In this document: positions 17,814 to 25,688 of the stretch, one piece after another
How positions within the stretch are numbered: position 1 is the first letter of the stretch
Layout: every line of letters starts with the position of its first letter
Assembly: GCF_038039535.1 (NCBI RefSeq)
Contig: NZ_JBBPHP010000022.1
Location: 1 to 64,000, forward strand
Direction: 5' to 3'
DNA from: Catalinimonas sp038039535
GTDB taxonomy: Bacteria > Bacteroidota > Bacteroidia > Cytophagales > Cyclobacteriaceae
DNA length: 64,000 nt
Made by a program: the position numbers and the translations under genes
Notes under the pieces: model-generated
What the model was told of the DNA's origin: nothing
The model's database searches: none
The model's input: the letters and a program-made list of their open reading frames with translations, nothing else

Positions 17814-18797
17814 ATGGGAAAAGAGCAGTTTGTAGAATGGTATAGTAAACTCACAGCGGAAGATTGCATTGAAAAGTTAACATTAATTCAAAATAAACTA
17901 AAAGAAATACAATTTCATCTCCCGGTTAGTTTAGAGGCAAAAACTATATACTTGCGCTATTTAAAGGAATTATTCAAACATGAAAATGAAAAAATAAGCA
18001 CCCCTAAAAAGAAGGGATTTAGAGAATTAATGCTTGAAAAAATTAAAGAGTCTAACAAATCTGAAGAAGAAAAAAATGAGTTACTTAAATTTCATGCTCC
18101 AGAAGAAACAAATATAAATGACTTACAAGACATTTTTTTTAAAATGCTGAGTGAAGAGGCTAATGGGATGAGTGATGAAGAAAAAAACACTACTCATCAA
18201 CTAACATTTGATATTATAATTCTTCTTAAATCGTATGATTTTTATCTTGAAGCCTGGATTAAAAAGGGGGGCATCAGGTTAAATAACAGAGCACGTAGCA
18301 AATTAATTAACGATTTAGCTCATTCAATAGATGCTTCAAAAACTTGGTCACGTTTGACAGGTGATAAGAACGACTATAGAGACTTAGATGATATCTTAAG
18401 TCATCTCACCACAGCGAAGCCTAAAGAAAAATATGAAGACAATAGATCAATAGTAGAAAAATACACTGACCTGTGGAAACCCGGAGCAATGATCAAAATC
18501 CATAACATACTTGGGAAGAAATTAAATGTAGATGATAAGCCTCTTTCAGAACCAAGTAGAAGGTCATTTCATGGATTTACTGGAAGCAGGTCCGAATTGG
18601 TTACTGCATACCTTATCATTAAAGAAAAAGGATACTTTTTAGAGAATAATAATACCATTATAGGAGAATGTTTTTTTGAATACTACGGTAAAAAAAAATT
18701 TAATCAAACCAGTGAGTACAGCAAAAAAGCATCATTTAAATTAGTTGATGAGTATGAAAGGTTAATACCACCTTATCAATCTAGCATAGATTTATAA
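17814..18797 (+). CDS. Unknown protein co-transcribed with the integrase (weakly RteC-like)
   Basis: 327 residues, soluble, helical and rich in Lys/Glu, beginning one base after the integrase stop. The C-terminal part (FHGFTGSRSELVTAYLIIKE, then KKASFKLVDEYERLIPP) recalls the C-terminal region of RteC-family proteins of Bacteroidota mobile elements, where a similar GxxxELVEL segment precedes a helical end. The similarity is by eye and weak. If right, it would have a regulatory role in excision. Otherwise it is an unknown integrase partner. No signal peptide or membrane span. Confidence 0.6.
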   Translation: MGKEQFVEWYSKLTAEDCIEKLTLIQNKLKEIQFHLPVSLEAKTIYLRYLKELFKHENEKISTPKKKGFRELMLEKIKESNKSEEEKNELLKFHAPEETNINDLQDIFFKMLSEEANGMSDEEKNTTHQLTFDIIILLKSYDFYLEAWIKKGGIRLNNRARSKLINDLAHSIDASKTWSRLTGDKNDYRDLDDILSHLTTAKPKEKYEDNRSIVEKYTDLWKPGAMIKIHNILGKKLNVDDKPLSEPSRRSFHGFTGSRSELVTAYLIIKEKGYFLENNNTIIGECFFEYYGKKKFNQTSEYSKKASFKLVDEYERLIPPYQSSIDL

Positions 18798-18805
18798 TTT
18801 TTTTA

Positions 18806-18836
18806 TCCCAAATATCTAAGTTTGGGATATTTGGGA
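18806..18836. promoter_or_regulatory. Nested palindrome before the HTH gene, candidate operator
   Basis: TCCCAAATAT (18806-18815) and ATATTTGGGA (18827-18836) are perfect 10-bp inverted arms. A second pairing, TCCCAAA with TTTGGGA at 18821-18827, is nested in it. It lies 48 bp before the HTH protein gene. The overlapping half-sites look like a repressor or excisionase operator. It lacks a T-run, which argues against a terminator. Confidence 0.5.
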
Positions 18837-18883
18837 CGCCCCTCTTTTTTTCATCAATCATCTTTGTTTTAACATTAACATAA

Positions 18884-19198
18884 ATGATTATGAAAAATTT
18901 ATTTCACGTTAACCTTAACTTATCTGAGGAGTTTGATGAACTCAAAGCTCAGATACCCGCAATTATTAAGTCCAGTATTCAGGAGGCATTAGAAGATCAT
19001 CTGCAAGCTTCTAAGGAAAGGCCACTCACTACCACTGAAGTTGCCCAGGAGCTTAAAGTTTCAAGAATTACCATTAACAATTGGGTGAAGGCCGGTCACA
19101 TCCCTTCTAAAGTAATTGGTGGCCGGAGATACTTCATTTTGTCTGAAGTCATGAAACATGCACCTAATCCTAAAAGAAAGAAATCAGTAACCTCTTAA
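18884..19198 (+). CDS. Helix-turn-helix DNA-binding protein (excisionase-like)
   Basis: 104 residues (or 102 from the second ATG at 18890). The N-terminal half is an amphipathic helix. The C-terminal half is an HTH_17/MerR-type winged helix: TTTEVAQELKVSRITINNWVKAGHIPSKVIGGRRYF. This is the typical domain of excisionases and of short regulators in Bacteroidota mobile elements. It follows the integrase operon and precedes the Rep-like gene. It probably controls excision or transcription through the palindrome just upstream. Confidence 0.82.
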   Translation: MIMKNLFHVNLNLSEEFDELKAQIPAIIKSSIQEALEDHLQASKERPLTTTEVAQELKVSRITINNWVKAGHIPSKVIGGRRYFILSEVMKHAPNPKRKKSVTS

Positions 19199-19206
19199 TT
19201 ATCTTA

Positions 19207-19614
19207 ATGATGTACATAAAAAGCATGCAAGAGGTCATTGAAAGTCACTTTTGCCAAAGGTATCGTTGTGTTGAAAACAATTATTCTAAAGCTATTAGTA
19301 TAGACGATGGTTTTTTTTGCAAGGAAATCAATATGGTTTATGAAAAAAATATAACCTATTTATATAACCAGGACAATAAATTAATTTCTACATTTAGGCT
19401 ATTTGTAAATGAAGATTTTTATGAATTATGGATTGGTGAAACAAACCATTATGGTCAACCTTTAATCATTGGTTTAGTTCTGAATGATAAACAAAAACAG
19501 CTTATGTTAAATGGCATTGAAGGAGACTTATACTTAGGATTTTCAATGTCAGACCTTATAGATTACCTCTTATATTTCCACAAGGTATTGCAGTTATTTA
19601 ATAAGTCTGTATAA
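19207..19614 (+). CDS. Hypothetical island protein, 135 aa
   Basis: Starts 9 bases after the HTH gene, in the same operon. The product is soluble and apparently alpha/beta, with many aromatic residues (NEDFYELWIGETNHYGQPLIIG). No motif is recognised. A possible role with the Rep-like gene that follows (52-nt gap) is suggested only by position. Confidence 0.6.
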   Translation: MMYIKSMQEVIESHFCQRYRCVENNYSKAISIDDGFFCKEINMVYEKNITYLYNQDNKLISTFRLFVNEDFYELWIGETNHYGQPLIIGLVLNDKQKQLMLNGIEGDLYLGFSMSDLIDYLLYFHKVLQLFNKSV

Positions 19615-19666
19615 AAAGAAAGCACTACACACCTACACCTATCTTTCAGCACGCTTTCTTAATTAT

Positions 19667-20647
19667 TTGAACATGATCGATTTCTTAAAAATGAGGCTTG
19701 ATCCTAGCCTTGAGGAACAACTATTGTCTAATCCTCTGCTTGATTTTAAAAGACCTATCTCAGAATTAACAGGCGAAATATTTTATCCTCAAGTTGCTAG
19801 ATATGAGAACTTGATATTTGAGTTTAAAAGCAAAGATTTTATTCTTTTATCCGGCAGTATTCATAAATATTGGCAAGACAATAGAAATTACAAGGACTTT
19901 TATTATACAGATTTATGCAATGCCGTTGATGATATTTGCAATAAGTTTGATATTGATCCTAAGCAAGCAAGAATTAATAATATAGAGTATGGTGTTAATC
20001 TGCAAAACTTACCTATCAGAACGTATAAAATTCTTGATAACCTATTGCGCTACTCAACAAACTCATTCAACCCGATGAGGAATAATAAACATATCCCTTT
20101 ATCGGGTAAGGACTGCGCTATGAATCAATTCACCATCAAAGTCTATGATAAGGCAAAACAGTATCACTTAGAGCATCAGATATGCCGGATTGAAGTCAAA
20201 GTAAAGAAAATGGAACATTTGTTCAAGAAAAAAATCTTCATTCATACACTTGATGACTTAGTAGATAAAAGTTATTTAAATATGCTGGGTGAAGATCTCG
20301 AGAATACTTGGAACAAAATTCTCATGTTTGATACTAACCTAAAAAAATTGAAAGTGACTAAAGTTGAAAGTGCAAAATTAAAAGATTATGGCAATCTAGC
20401 ATATTGGGAAAGACTACATAGAATCTCTCCGAAAAGCCATAATTACCACCGTGATAGAATGCGTTATTTAATTAATTTATTACCTAATCCTATTCAAGGC
20501 CAAATTGGCAAAATGATTAATACTAAATGGTTAGAACTATCTAACTTTGAGCATCAAGAATTAGCCAAAATGACCAACTTTAAAAAACATGAATTTAGCC
20601 AAAATGACCGTTCAAGTAGTAGGTCATTTTGGACGAAAAGAATGTAG
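19667..20647 (+). CDS. Replication-initiator / Rep_trans-like protein
   Basis: 326 residues. The segment LSGSIHKYW then FTIKVYDKAKQY and ICRIEVKVKKMEHL resembles the replication-initiation (Rep_trans and phage Rep) pattern of a YDK box followed by a RxExxxK box. This is by eye and no catalytic Tyr can be fixed with certainty. Rep_trans-type proteins also serve as MobT relaxases in integrative elements. Iteron-like CAAAATGACC repeats overlap the last codons and continue past the stop, which fits an origin. Start at the ATG at 19673 is also possible. Confidence 0.55.
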   Translation: MNMIDFLKMRLDPSLEEQLLSNPLLDFKRPISELTGEIFYPQVARYENLIFEFKSKDFILLSGSIHKYWQDNRNYKDFYYTDLCNAVDDICNKFDIDPKQARINNIEYGVNLQNLPIRTYKILDNLLRYSTNSFNPMRNNKHIPLSGKDCAMNQFTIKVYDKAKQYHLEHQICRIEVKVKKMEHLFKKKIFIHTLDDLVDKSYLNMLGEDLENTWNKILMFDTNLKKLKVTKVESAKLKDYGNLAYWERLHRISPKSHNYHRDRMRYLINLLPNPIQGQIGKMINTKWLELSNFEHQELAKMTNFKKHEFSQNDRSSSRSFWTKRM

Positions 20648-20682
20648 GGGCAAAATGATAGTTTGGGACAAAGTGACCTACT
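20564..20682. repeat. Iteron-like CAAAATGACC repeats at the Rep gene 3' end, with a long hairpin
   Basis: CCAAAATGACC occurs at 20565-20575 and 20599-20609, inverted (GGTCATTTTGG) at 20622-20632, and as variants at 20651-20660 and 20668-20678. The inverted copy and the last variant are the arms of a 14-bp stem (20618-20631 with 20669-20682, one mismatch). Repeats clustered at a Rep gene often mark its origin. Two lie inside the coding sequence. The gap 20683-20770 up to the next gene shows nothing else. Confidence 0.5.
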
Positions 20683-20770
20683 TATTACCCCAATGAAAAT
20701 CATTAGTAACTATCCCAACTTTCACAAAATTATCTAGCAATACAATACATGGCTTATAAACACATTAGGC

Positions 20771-20884
20771 TTATGACTTGTCCTTTTTCTTTTTGTCTGG
20801 CTTCAAGGAGGTCCAGTATTGATCGGGCCTCTTAAAAATCCAGTAGATGATATGCAGTCCAATAAATATAGCTATCCAATTCAT
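20771..20884 (-). CDS. Tiny membrane protein 4 (37 aa), last of four
   Basis: Starts three bases after the stop of the preceding ORF. The N-terminus is short (MNW), with one hydrophobic helix (IAIFIGLHIIYWIF) and then a basic tail (SLKPDKKKKDKS). Polarity suggests the tail is cytoplasmic. It differs from the other three in having no acidic residue before the helix. Family unknown. The support is the operon packing, not homology. Confidence 0.55.
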   Translation of the reverse strand: MNWIAIFIGLHIIYWIFKRPDQYWTSLKPDKKKKDKS

Positions 20885-20887
20885 AGG

Positions 20888-20992
20888 CTAAATGTCTTTG
20901 TTTTTGCCTATTCTGCCATAAAAAATCACTACGCCCATAAAGGCAAGTAGTGCAAGGCCATCAAGAATTGCTAAAATGTGAATGATATCCAT
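20888..20992 (-). CDS. Tiny membrane protein 3 (34 aa)
   Basis: MDIIHIL start, one helix (AILDGLALLAFMGVVIFY) and a basic end (GRIGKNKDI). It starts two bases after the stop of protein 2 and ends three bases before protein 4. It shares the MD- start, single span and basic end with proteins 1 and 2. No known family is recognised. Confidence 0.58.
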   Translation of the reverse strand: MDIIHILAILDGLALLAFMGVVIFYGRIGKNKDI

Positions 20993-20994
20993 AA

Positions 20995-21099
20995 TTAATA
21001 CTTTTCTTTTGAATCTTTTCTCATGTGATACAGTACGAATAAACCAAAAAGCACAGGAGCGAAAAGACTTGACATTACTAAAATATCTAATATGTCCAT
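20995..21099 (-). CDS. Tiny membrane protein 2 (34 aa)
   Basis: MDILDIL start, one helix (VMSSLFAPVLFGLFVLY) and a basic tail (HMRKDSKEKY). It begins one base after the stop of protein 1. The plus-strand ORF over this region is a shadow, because the minus-strand reading is a consistent series of ATG starts and membrane spans. Function is unknown. Confidence 0.58.
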   Translation of the reverse strand: MDILDILVMSSLFAPVLFGLFVLYHMRKDSKEKY

Positions 21100-21100
21100 A

Positions 21101-21217
21101 TTATAAACCTTCTCTTTTCTGTCGTTTAAATTCAGCTCTAAAGAAGAAAAAGAACACTACTGAGATAACAAGCGTAAATCCTCCCGCCCAGAGCGCTAAA
21201 AAGGTAGGTGCATCCAT
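21101..21217 (-). CDS. Tiny membrane protein 1 (38 aa), first of four
   Basis: MDAPTFLALWAGG, then a very hydrophobic helix (FTLVISVVFFFFF) and a basic tail (RAEFKRQKREGL). It is the first of four ORFs spaced by 1-3 bases. An acidic N-terminus, one helix and a basic C-terminus resemble inovirus coat proteins in outline, but no other inovirus gene (for example a Zot-type ATPase) is present. Small respiratory or transporter subunits and holin-like proteins have the same shape. Confidence 0.58.
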   Translation of the reverse strand: MDAPTFLALWAGGFTLVISVVFFFFFRAEFKRQKREGL

Positions 21218-22155
21218 ATCTAAAACTCATTTATCAACCTTAACCTAAGATAATAAAATAACAGTAGCCTGCAAGGCAGAGCTAAAGAACATACCTTCGG
21301 TATCCTAAACCTGATAGCAAAGAAGTCAATTCCCATAGCATACATCATTTAAAGTTAATATAGCTTTAATAGTTCGGCAATGGCATATCAAAGTTCTCAT
21401 TCTTGAGTATACTCACATTGGGCAAATATTGTTATTATAAGAAAAATTATCAGTACCTATCCATTACAAAATCAGGCTTCTAAATACTTTCAAGCTAGGT
21501 TTTAGGCTTACTTACAGTACCCATTCCAAATTTTTTATAACTTTTAGTATAATTCCATTTATTAAAAACAGACCGTCCCGGTTTAGCGAAGTGGTTTCGG
21601 AAGGCTTAGGTAAAGGGGCCTGTATTATTACTAAGTCCATATAGGTAAATACATTCCATAAGAAATTGTGGTTCAGCTTTTTAACCGTAAAAGTGTATTA
21701 GATAAGTCCTGTATAAGGTATACCCCCCAAGTTTTTTAACATATCAAAAAGAGTATAATTTACTTGATGTATCAATTAAAATTGATAAATATTTATATAT
21801 GCTATTTCAACATAACTCCCTCACCTTATTCGTAACAATATCATAAGATTCCATCTATATATTTTCTTAGATGTGAACCAGCTGGGGTCACAACTGTGTG
21901 CTGATTTTCAGGGAGTTATAATTTATAGCTTATCAGTGATAAAGAAGGCATATAAACCATCGTCTGGTATTGAGCCTCCACATACTTCTTTCACTCTTAT
22001 TCTTCTTTATTTTTTCCAGTTAGTAATCTTTTGATGCTTTTATTATAAGTGTTTCTCTTGACCAGTATATTAGTTATATGCATTCTTTTGTAGAAAGAAG
22101 AGGAAAAGTTAATTCGCTTTTCAGCTACCTGTCATATCAGAGAATTTAATTAAAG
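21218..22155. other. 0.94-kb gap: small-protein leader and one doubtful ORF
   Basis: Between the tiny-protein operon and the HEPN-motif gene, all on the minus strand. A 42-codon minus ORF at 21512-21640 (starting MDLVIIQAPLPKPSETTS) and a 42-codon one at 21220-21348 ending near the first tiny gene are the only candidates. Neither has a membrane span like the operon, and I do not call them. The rest is AT-rich with no RNA gene, terminator or repeat that I could support. Confidence 0.45.
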
Positions 22156-23031
22156 CTACTGTTGATACCCCCAACGATCCTGAGTGGGATAATACTTTAA
22201 GTTTGTAGTAGCCTGTTCTTCTATTTTCTTTTTGGTTATCAATATCTCTAGCTTTTCACTTTCTTTCAGTGCTTTATCTCCATAGGTCTTATGCCATTTT
22301 AGACGTTGTCCTATAATTTCATTAAAGAGCAAAAAAGTATAGTGGAGATATGTTCTCAATTCATCAAATTTCAAAACATTCAAATCATCTCCTGGATTCG
22401 TACCATAATTCATAAAGTGAATTGTACTTCCGATAAAGTAATATAATGAGTGGGCTATAGCATTTCTAAGCTGTGGTTTATATGAATTTCTGAGAAGATC
22501 ATAGAATAAAGGAGAAATGCTCTGTAGCCTATTTCTAATTTTTACCCTTACTGTTTTCTGCCTACTCTTTTCCTCATCAAAATTAAGGTGCCAATCGTAA
22601 GGTTCTCCACATGCCAAATTAGTAAGTTGATAAAAGTGCCGGATAATATAATCTGACTCCCAAAATTTGAGATAAGCATACAACCCTAATTGAATAGCGA
22701 TGGATTCCTGTTCTTCCCACTCTCTTATCTGCTTAGTATCTCCAGATTTGGTATTACTTTTTATTATATCATTATCAACTATATAACTATCTTCATAGCT
22801 TTTTAAATAGTCATAAATTGCTTTGTAAGCCCAACCTATACCTTGAGGACCAATTACATATGGAGAAAGCCTTAATGAGTTACCTTCCAAGCTCTTATCA
22901 TATGCTGCGTTTTCAATTGCAAGTAGCAAATCTTGTTCATGCTGCTGGTTTTCATAAGCCTTTTGAAAGAGCTGTGCTACTGCTGCTTCAACCTCAGGAT
23001 GTAGACGATTTAGTTCTTCAACGATAAGCAT
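22156..23031 (-). CDS. HEPN-motif protein downstream of type III modification gene
   Basis: 291 residues, helical, no signal peptide. The HEPN hallmark RxxxxH appears as RNAIAH at 189-194, within a helix (KPQLRNAIAHSLYYFIG), as in RNase-type HEPN toxins and HEPN-like sensors. It begins 8 bases after the mod stop, so it belongs to the res-mod operon. Type III systems usually have only res and mod. A third gene with a HEPN motif could be an effector that acts when restriction fails, or a regulator. This role is inferred. The RxxxxH motif is short and can occur by chance. Confidence 0.65.
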   Translation of the reverse strand: MLIVEELNRLHPEVEAAVAQLFQKAYENQQHEQDLLLAIENAAYDKSLEGNSLRLSPYVIGPQGIGWAYKAIYDYLKSYEDSYIVDNDIIKSNTKSGDTKQIREWEEQESIAIQLGLYAYLKFWESDYIIRHFYQLTNLACGEPYDWHLNFDEEKSRQKTVRVKIRNRLQSISPLFYDLLRNSYKPQLRNAIAHSLYYFIGSTIHFMNYGTNPGDDLNVLKFDELRTYLHYTFLLFNEIIGQRLKWHKTYGDKALKESEKLEILITKKKIEEQATTNLKYYPTQDRWGYQQ

Positions 23032-23039
23032 GTCAGGTG

Positions 23040-25688
23040 CTATTTTATTGTCATCACCTTTGTACTCTCTTCCCCAAACTGGCTGATCACGCGGACGGCG
23101 ATGCGCTGGTGCTCCTTCTTAACCTCTATGGGATGAGATTGGAAGCCGTAGATGCGGTCAAAGGCTTCATCGTCTATCTCAATCTTTAGAGTCTTTTCTG
23201 CGTTGCGCTTGGTAGATTGACGGGCCAAGTCGCTGAGCCCTTTCTCCCACTTTTGGAATTCCTTTTTATCGCCACCACAGAAGAAGACTTGCTTCACTAC
23301 GAAGTTGCTGCCATCGTAATCATCATCTACCATCCAGTAGGCAATATCGGCCCGGCTGCGGGCTTTTACTTGGTCTTTGATGGGATCATATATATCCAGG
23401 CCAAGGATTTCTAGCTGTACGCTATCTTCTTTCTTGTGTAGCTTGATATCCGGCTCACCTATGGTAACAAAGGATGCGGCTTTTTTGTCTTTCTTCATCA
23501 GCCCCTCCTGCATGAGGTCATCGTTCATGCGGACTTTTGTGACCTCAAAACTGCCGACACTGGTGGTAACGTTCTGGTTTTGGATATCACTTTCAAAGCT
23601 AAAGCCTAGTATGATGAGCCAGTCACCATCTCCACGCTGACGGCACTCTTTAACAGCTTCATTGACCGCCTGCTTGCTCACCGTACCGAATTTAGGGCCT
23701 ATATGGATATAAGCTTTCTTTTCAATTTTATCTGCTTGATAAAAACCCTCTGCATGAAGATAGCCACTGCTGAGCGGGTCTATGCGGACAAAGACCGCTT
23801 GCTCATTTCGGATACCATTTTTAACACCGGCAGATTTGAGGTGCTCAAAAACAGTTTCTTCAAAATTACCATCTCCCTGACTTTCTTTGGTGTTTTCAAA
23901 GATGGTATCATCCAAGCTTTCAGGAGGTAAAGGCTCAAAGTTTTGTAGTGTTTCTACTGTGAAAGGACCGGCAACTCGCATTTTCTTTTTATCCTCGTAG
24001 GGCTGATCGTAGAGGGTCTCGGTATCAAAAGGCTCATCATTGGCCAGGGCCTTAAGGGTAATATGGGGTACTTCTTCATACACAAACCCCTGCCGCATAT
24101 CGCCTATTTGTTCTGACTCAGGCTTTGGGACAACTTTCTTTTTGATCTTACCCTCCTTTTCTTCACGCTGAACATCAACATCTGAATACAGATGGTAATA
24201 CGGAAAAACGGCTGTCATCATGCGGGTTTTGGCGATATTGAGAGCAATTCGGGAGGTATCTATTGTGATCCACCGTCTACCCCATTGTTCAGATACATAG
24301 GCAGTTGTACCACTACCGCATGTAGGATCAAGAACAAGGTCACCTGGATCTGTAGACATTAAAATACATCGTGTAATTAGTTCCCTATTTGTTTGAACGA
24401 CATATAACGATTCTGAGGCTCCCTGAAAACTGTCCCATAAATTATGAATTGGTTTTACAGGAAAATCATTAAAATATCGTATATAATTGGGAACTGTTTT
24501 AGGCTTAATCACTCTTCCTTTTTCTATCAGTCGCTTCATTCCACTTTTATTAGTACTCCAGCTTTTCTTCTGCGCTTTAATTATTTCACCGTTTAGTTCG
24601 AAGTCATAAAAGCACGACTCTGTATAACCGGAGGAGGTTAGTTTGTCCAACCTGAAAACATTTGATTTTTTAGGAATGGAATTAGGATTAGCCTTTTCTT
24701 CATCAGTCATTCTTCTATAGTTACCATCTTCATCCATCACCATTGAGTATGGAGAATTATTACCGAAAGTTTTATAATCATATAATTGTCTATATTTGTA
24801 CGTATTATCTCCTTTGTTTTTCCCATACCAGATAATATAATCTGATACACCTGCTAAGCCATAACTCCCCAGAGGCAAAGTCTTCCGTACTGTAATCAAG
24901 CTTAAAAAGTTATCACTACCAAATACCTCATCCATAAGACTACGAACCAGATGCACATTTTCATCACTAATTTGTACAAAGCAAGAACCGCTTTCAGTAA
25001 GTAATTCTTTGGCTACTAGCAGGCGATCCCTCATATAGCTGAGGTAGGAGTGTATGCCCAGTTCCCAGGTATCCCTAAAAGCTTTAATCATTTCCGGTTC
25101 TCCACTTAAGTGGTCATCGGAACCATCTTTTACATTACGGTCGTTGAGCTTCATCTGCCAGTTAGATCCGTATTTAATTCCATAAGGCGGGTCAATGTAG
25201 ATACACTGTACTTGTCCTGCCATACCTTCCCGCTCCAAGAGAGAACTCATCACCAGTAGGCTGTCTCCCTGAATCATGCGGTTACTCCAGCCATCCTGGT
25301 GGGTATAGTAGTCACTCACCTTCTCCAGTTCATCCCTTTCCAATGCATTGCCAAACAGTTCATTGGTTGAAAAGAGATCCATCTGATCTGGATTTTTCTT
25401 TTCTTCTACAATCCGATATAAGCCTTTGATAAGTGATTCAGGTGGTATATGCTCATGCCGGTAGAGGGAACGAATATCCACTTTCAGTCGGTCATCCTGC
25501 TCATCTACCCCGTACTTATTCATCCAAAAAAGTTCAGGGTCTTGTCCTCGGTTAACTACCGGGTTTTTGGGTACATTTAACTGTTGCTTTCCTCCACTTA
25601 CCTTGGGGCTGGCACTTTCGTAACCCGCTTCTTCCTTGGAAGGTATATGGGCTCTTTTGTCGGCGGTATGTTTGTATGACTCTGACAT
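23040..25688 (-). CDS. mod: Type III restriction-modification methyltransferase (Mod)
   Basis: 882 residues. The beta-class order is seen: DPPYG (motif IV, residues 166-170) precedes DPTCGSGT (motif I, 454-461), as in N6-adenine methyltransferases of type III systems. The segment between them (about 270-440) is the variable target-recognition region. It methylates an asymmetric site and is needed by Res. Its start overlaps the Res stop in TAATG (25686-25690), so translation is coupled. The extra C-terminal 300 residues are long for Mod. No simple-sequence repeat for phase variation was seen. Confidence 0.93.
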   Translation of the reverse strand: MSESYKHTADKRAHIPSKEEAGYESASPKVSGGKQQLNVPKNPVVNRGQDPELFWMNKYGVDEQDDRLKVDIRSLYRHEHIPPESLIKGLYRIVEEKKNPDQMDLFSTNELFGNALERDELEKVSDYYTHQDGWSNRMIQGDSLLVMSSLLEREGMAGQVQCIYIDPPYGIKYGSNWQMKLNDRNVKDGSDDHLSGEPEMIKAFRDTWELGIHSYLSYMRDRLLVAKELLTESGSCFVQISDENVHLVRSLMDEVFGSDNFLSLITVRKTLPLGSYGLAGVSDYIIWYGKNKGDNTYKYRQLYDYKTFGNNSPYSMVMDEDGNYRRMTDEEKANPNSIPKKSNVFRLDKLTSSGYTESCFYDFELNGEIIKAQKKSWSTNKSGMKRLIEKGRVIKPKTVPNYIRYFNDFPVKPIHNLWDSFQGASESLYVVQTNRELITRCILMSTDPGDLVLDPTCGSGTTAYVSEQWGRRWITIDTSRIALNIAKTRMMTAVFPYYHLYSDVDVQREEKEGKIKKKVVPKPESEQIGDMRQGFVYEEVPHITLKALANDEPFDTETLYDQPYEDKKKMRVAGPFTVETLQNFEPLPPESLDDTIFENTKESQGDGNFEETVFEHLKSAGVKNGIRNEQAVFVRIDPLSSGYLHAEGFYQADKIEKKAYIHIGPKFGTVSKQAVNEAVKECRQRGDGDWLIILGFSFESDIQNQNVTTSVGSFEVTKVRMNDDLMQEGLMKKDKKAASFVTIGEPDIKLHKKEDSVQLEILGLDIYDPIKDQVKARSRADIAYWMVDDDYDGSNFVVKQVFFCGGDKKEFQKWEKGLSDLARQSTKRNAEKTLKIEIDDEAFDRIYGFQSHPIEVKKEHQRIAVRVISQFGEESTKVMTIK

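Noticed and set aside
20771..21217. An inovirus (filamentous phage) prophage
   Set aside because: Coat-like shapes alone are not enough. No Zot-like assembly ATPase, adsorption protein or single-strand binding protein is seen.
20982..21248. Plus-strand 88-codon ORF over the tiny-protein operon
   Set aside because: Four regular minus-strand ORFs with membrane spans explain this region better. The plus product is irregular.
21220..21348. A fifth ORF upstream of the tiny-protein operon
   Set aside because: Its product (MMYAMGIDFFAIRF...) lacks the operon pattern and its frame overlaps the leader. Not supported.
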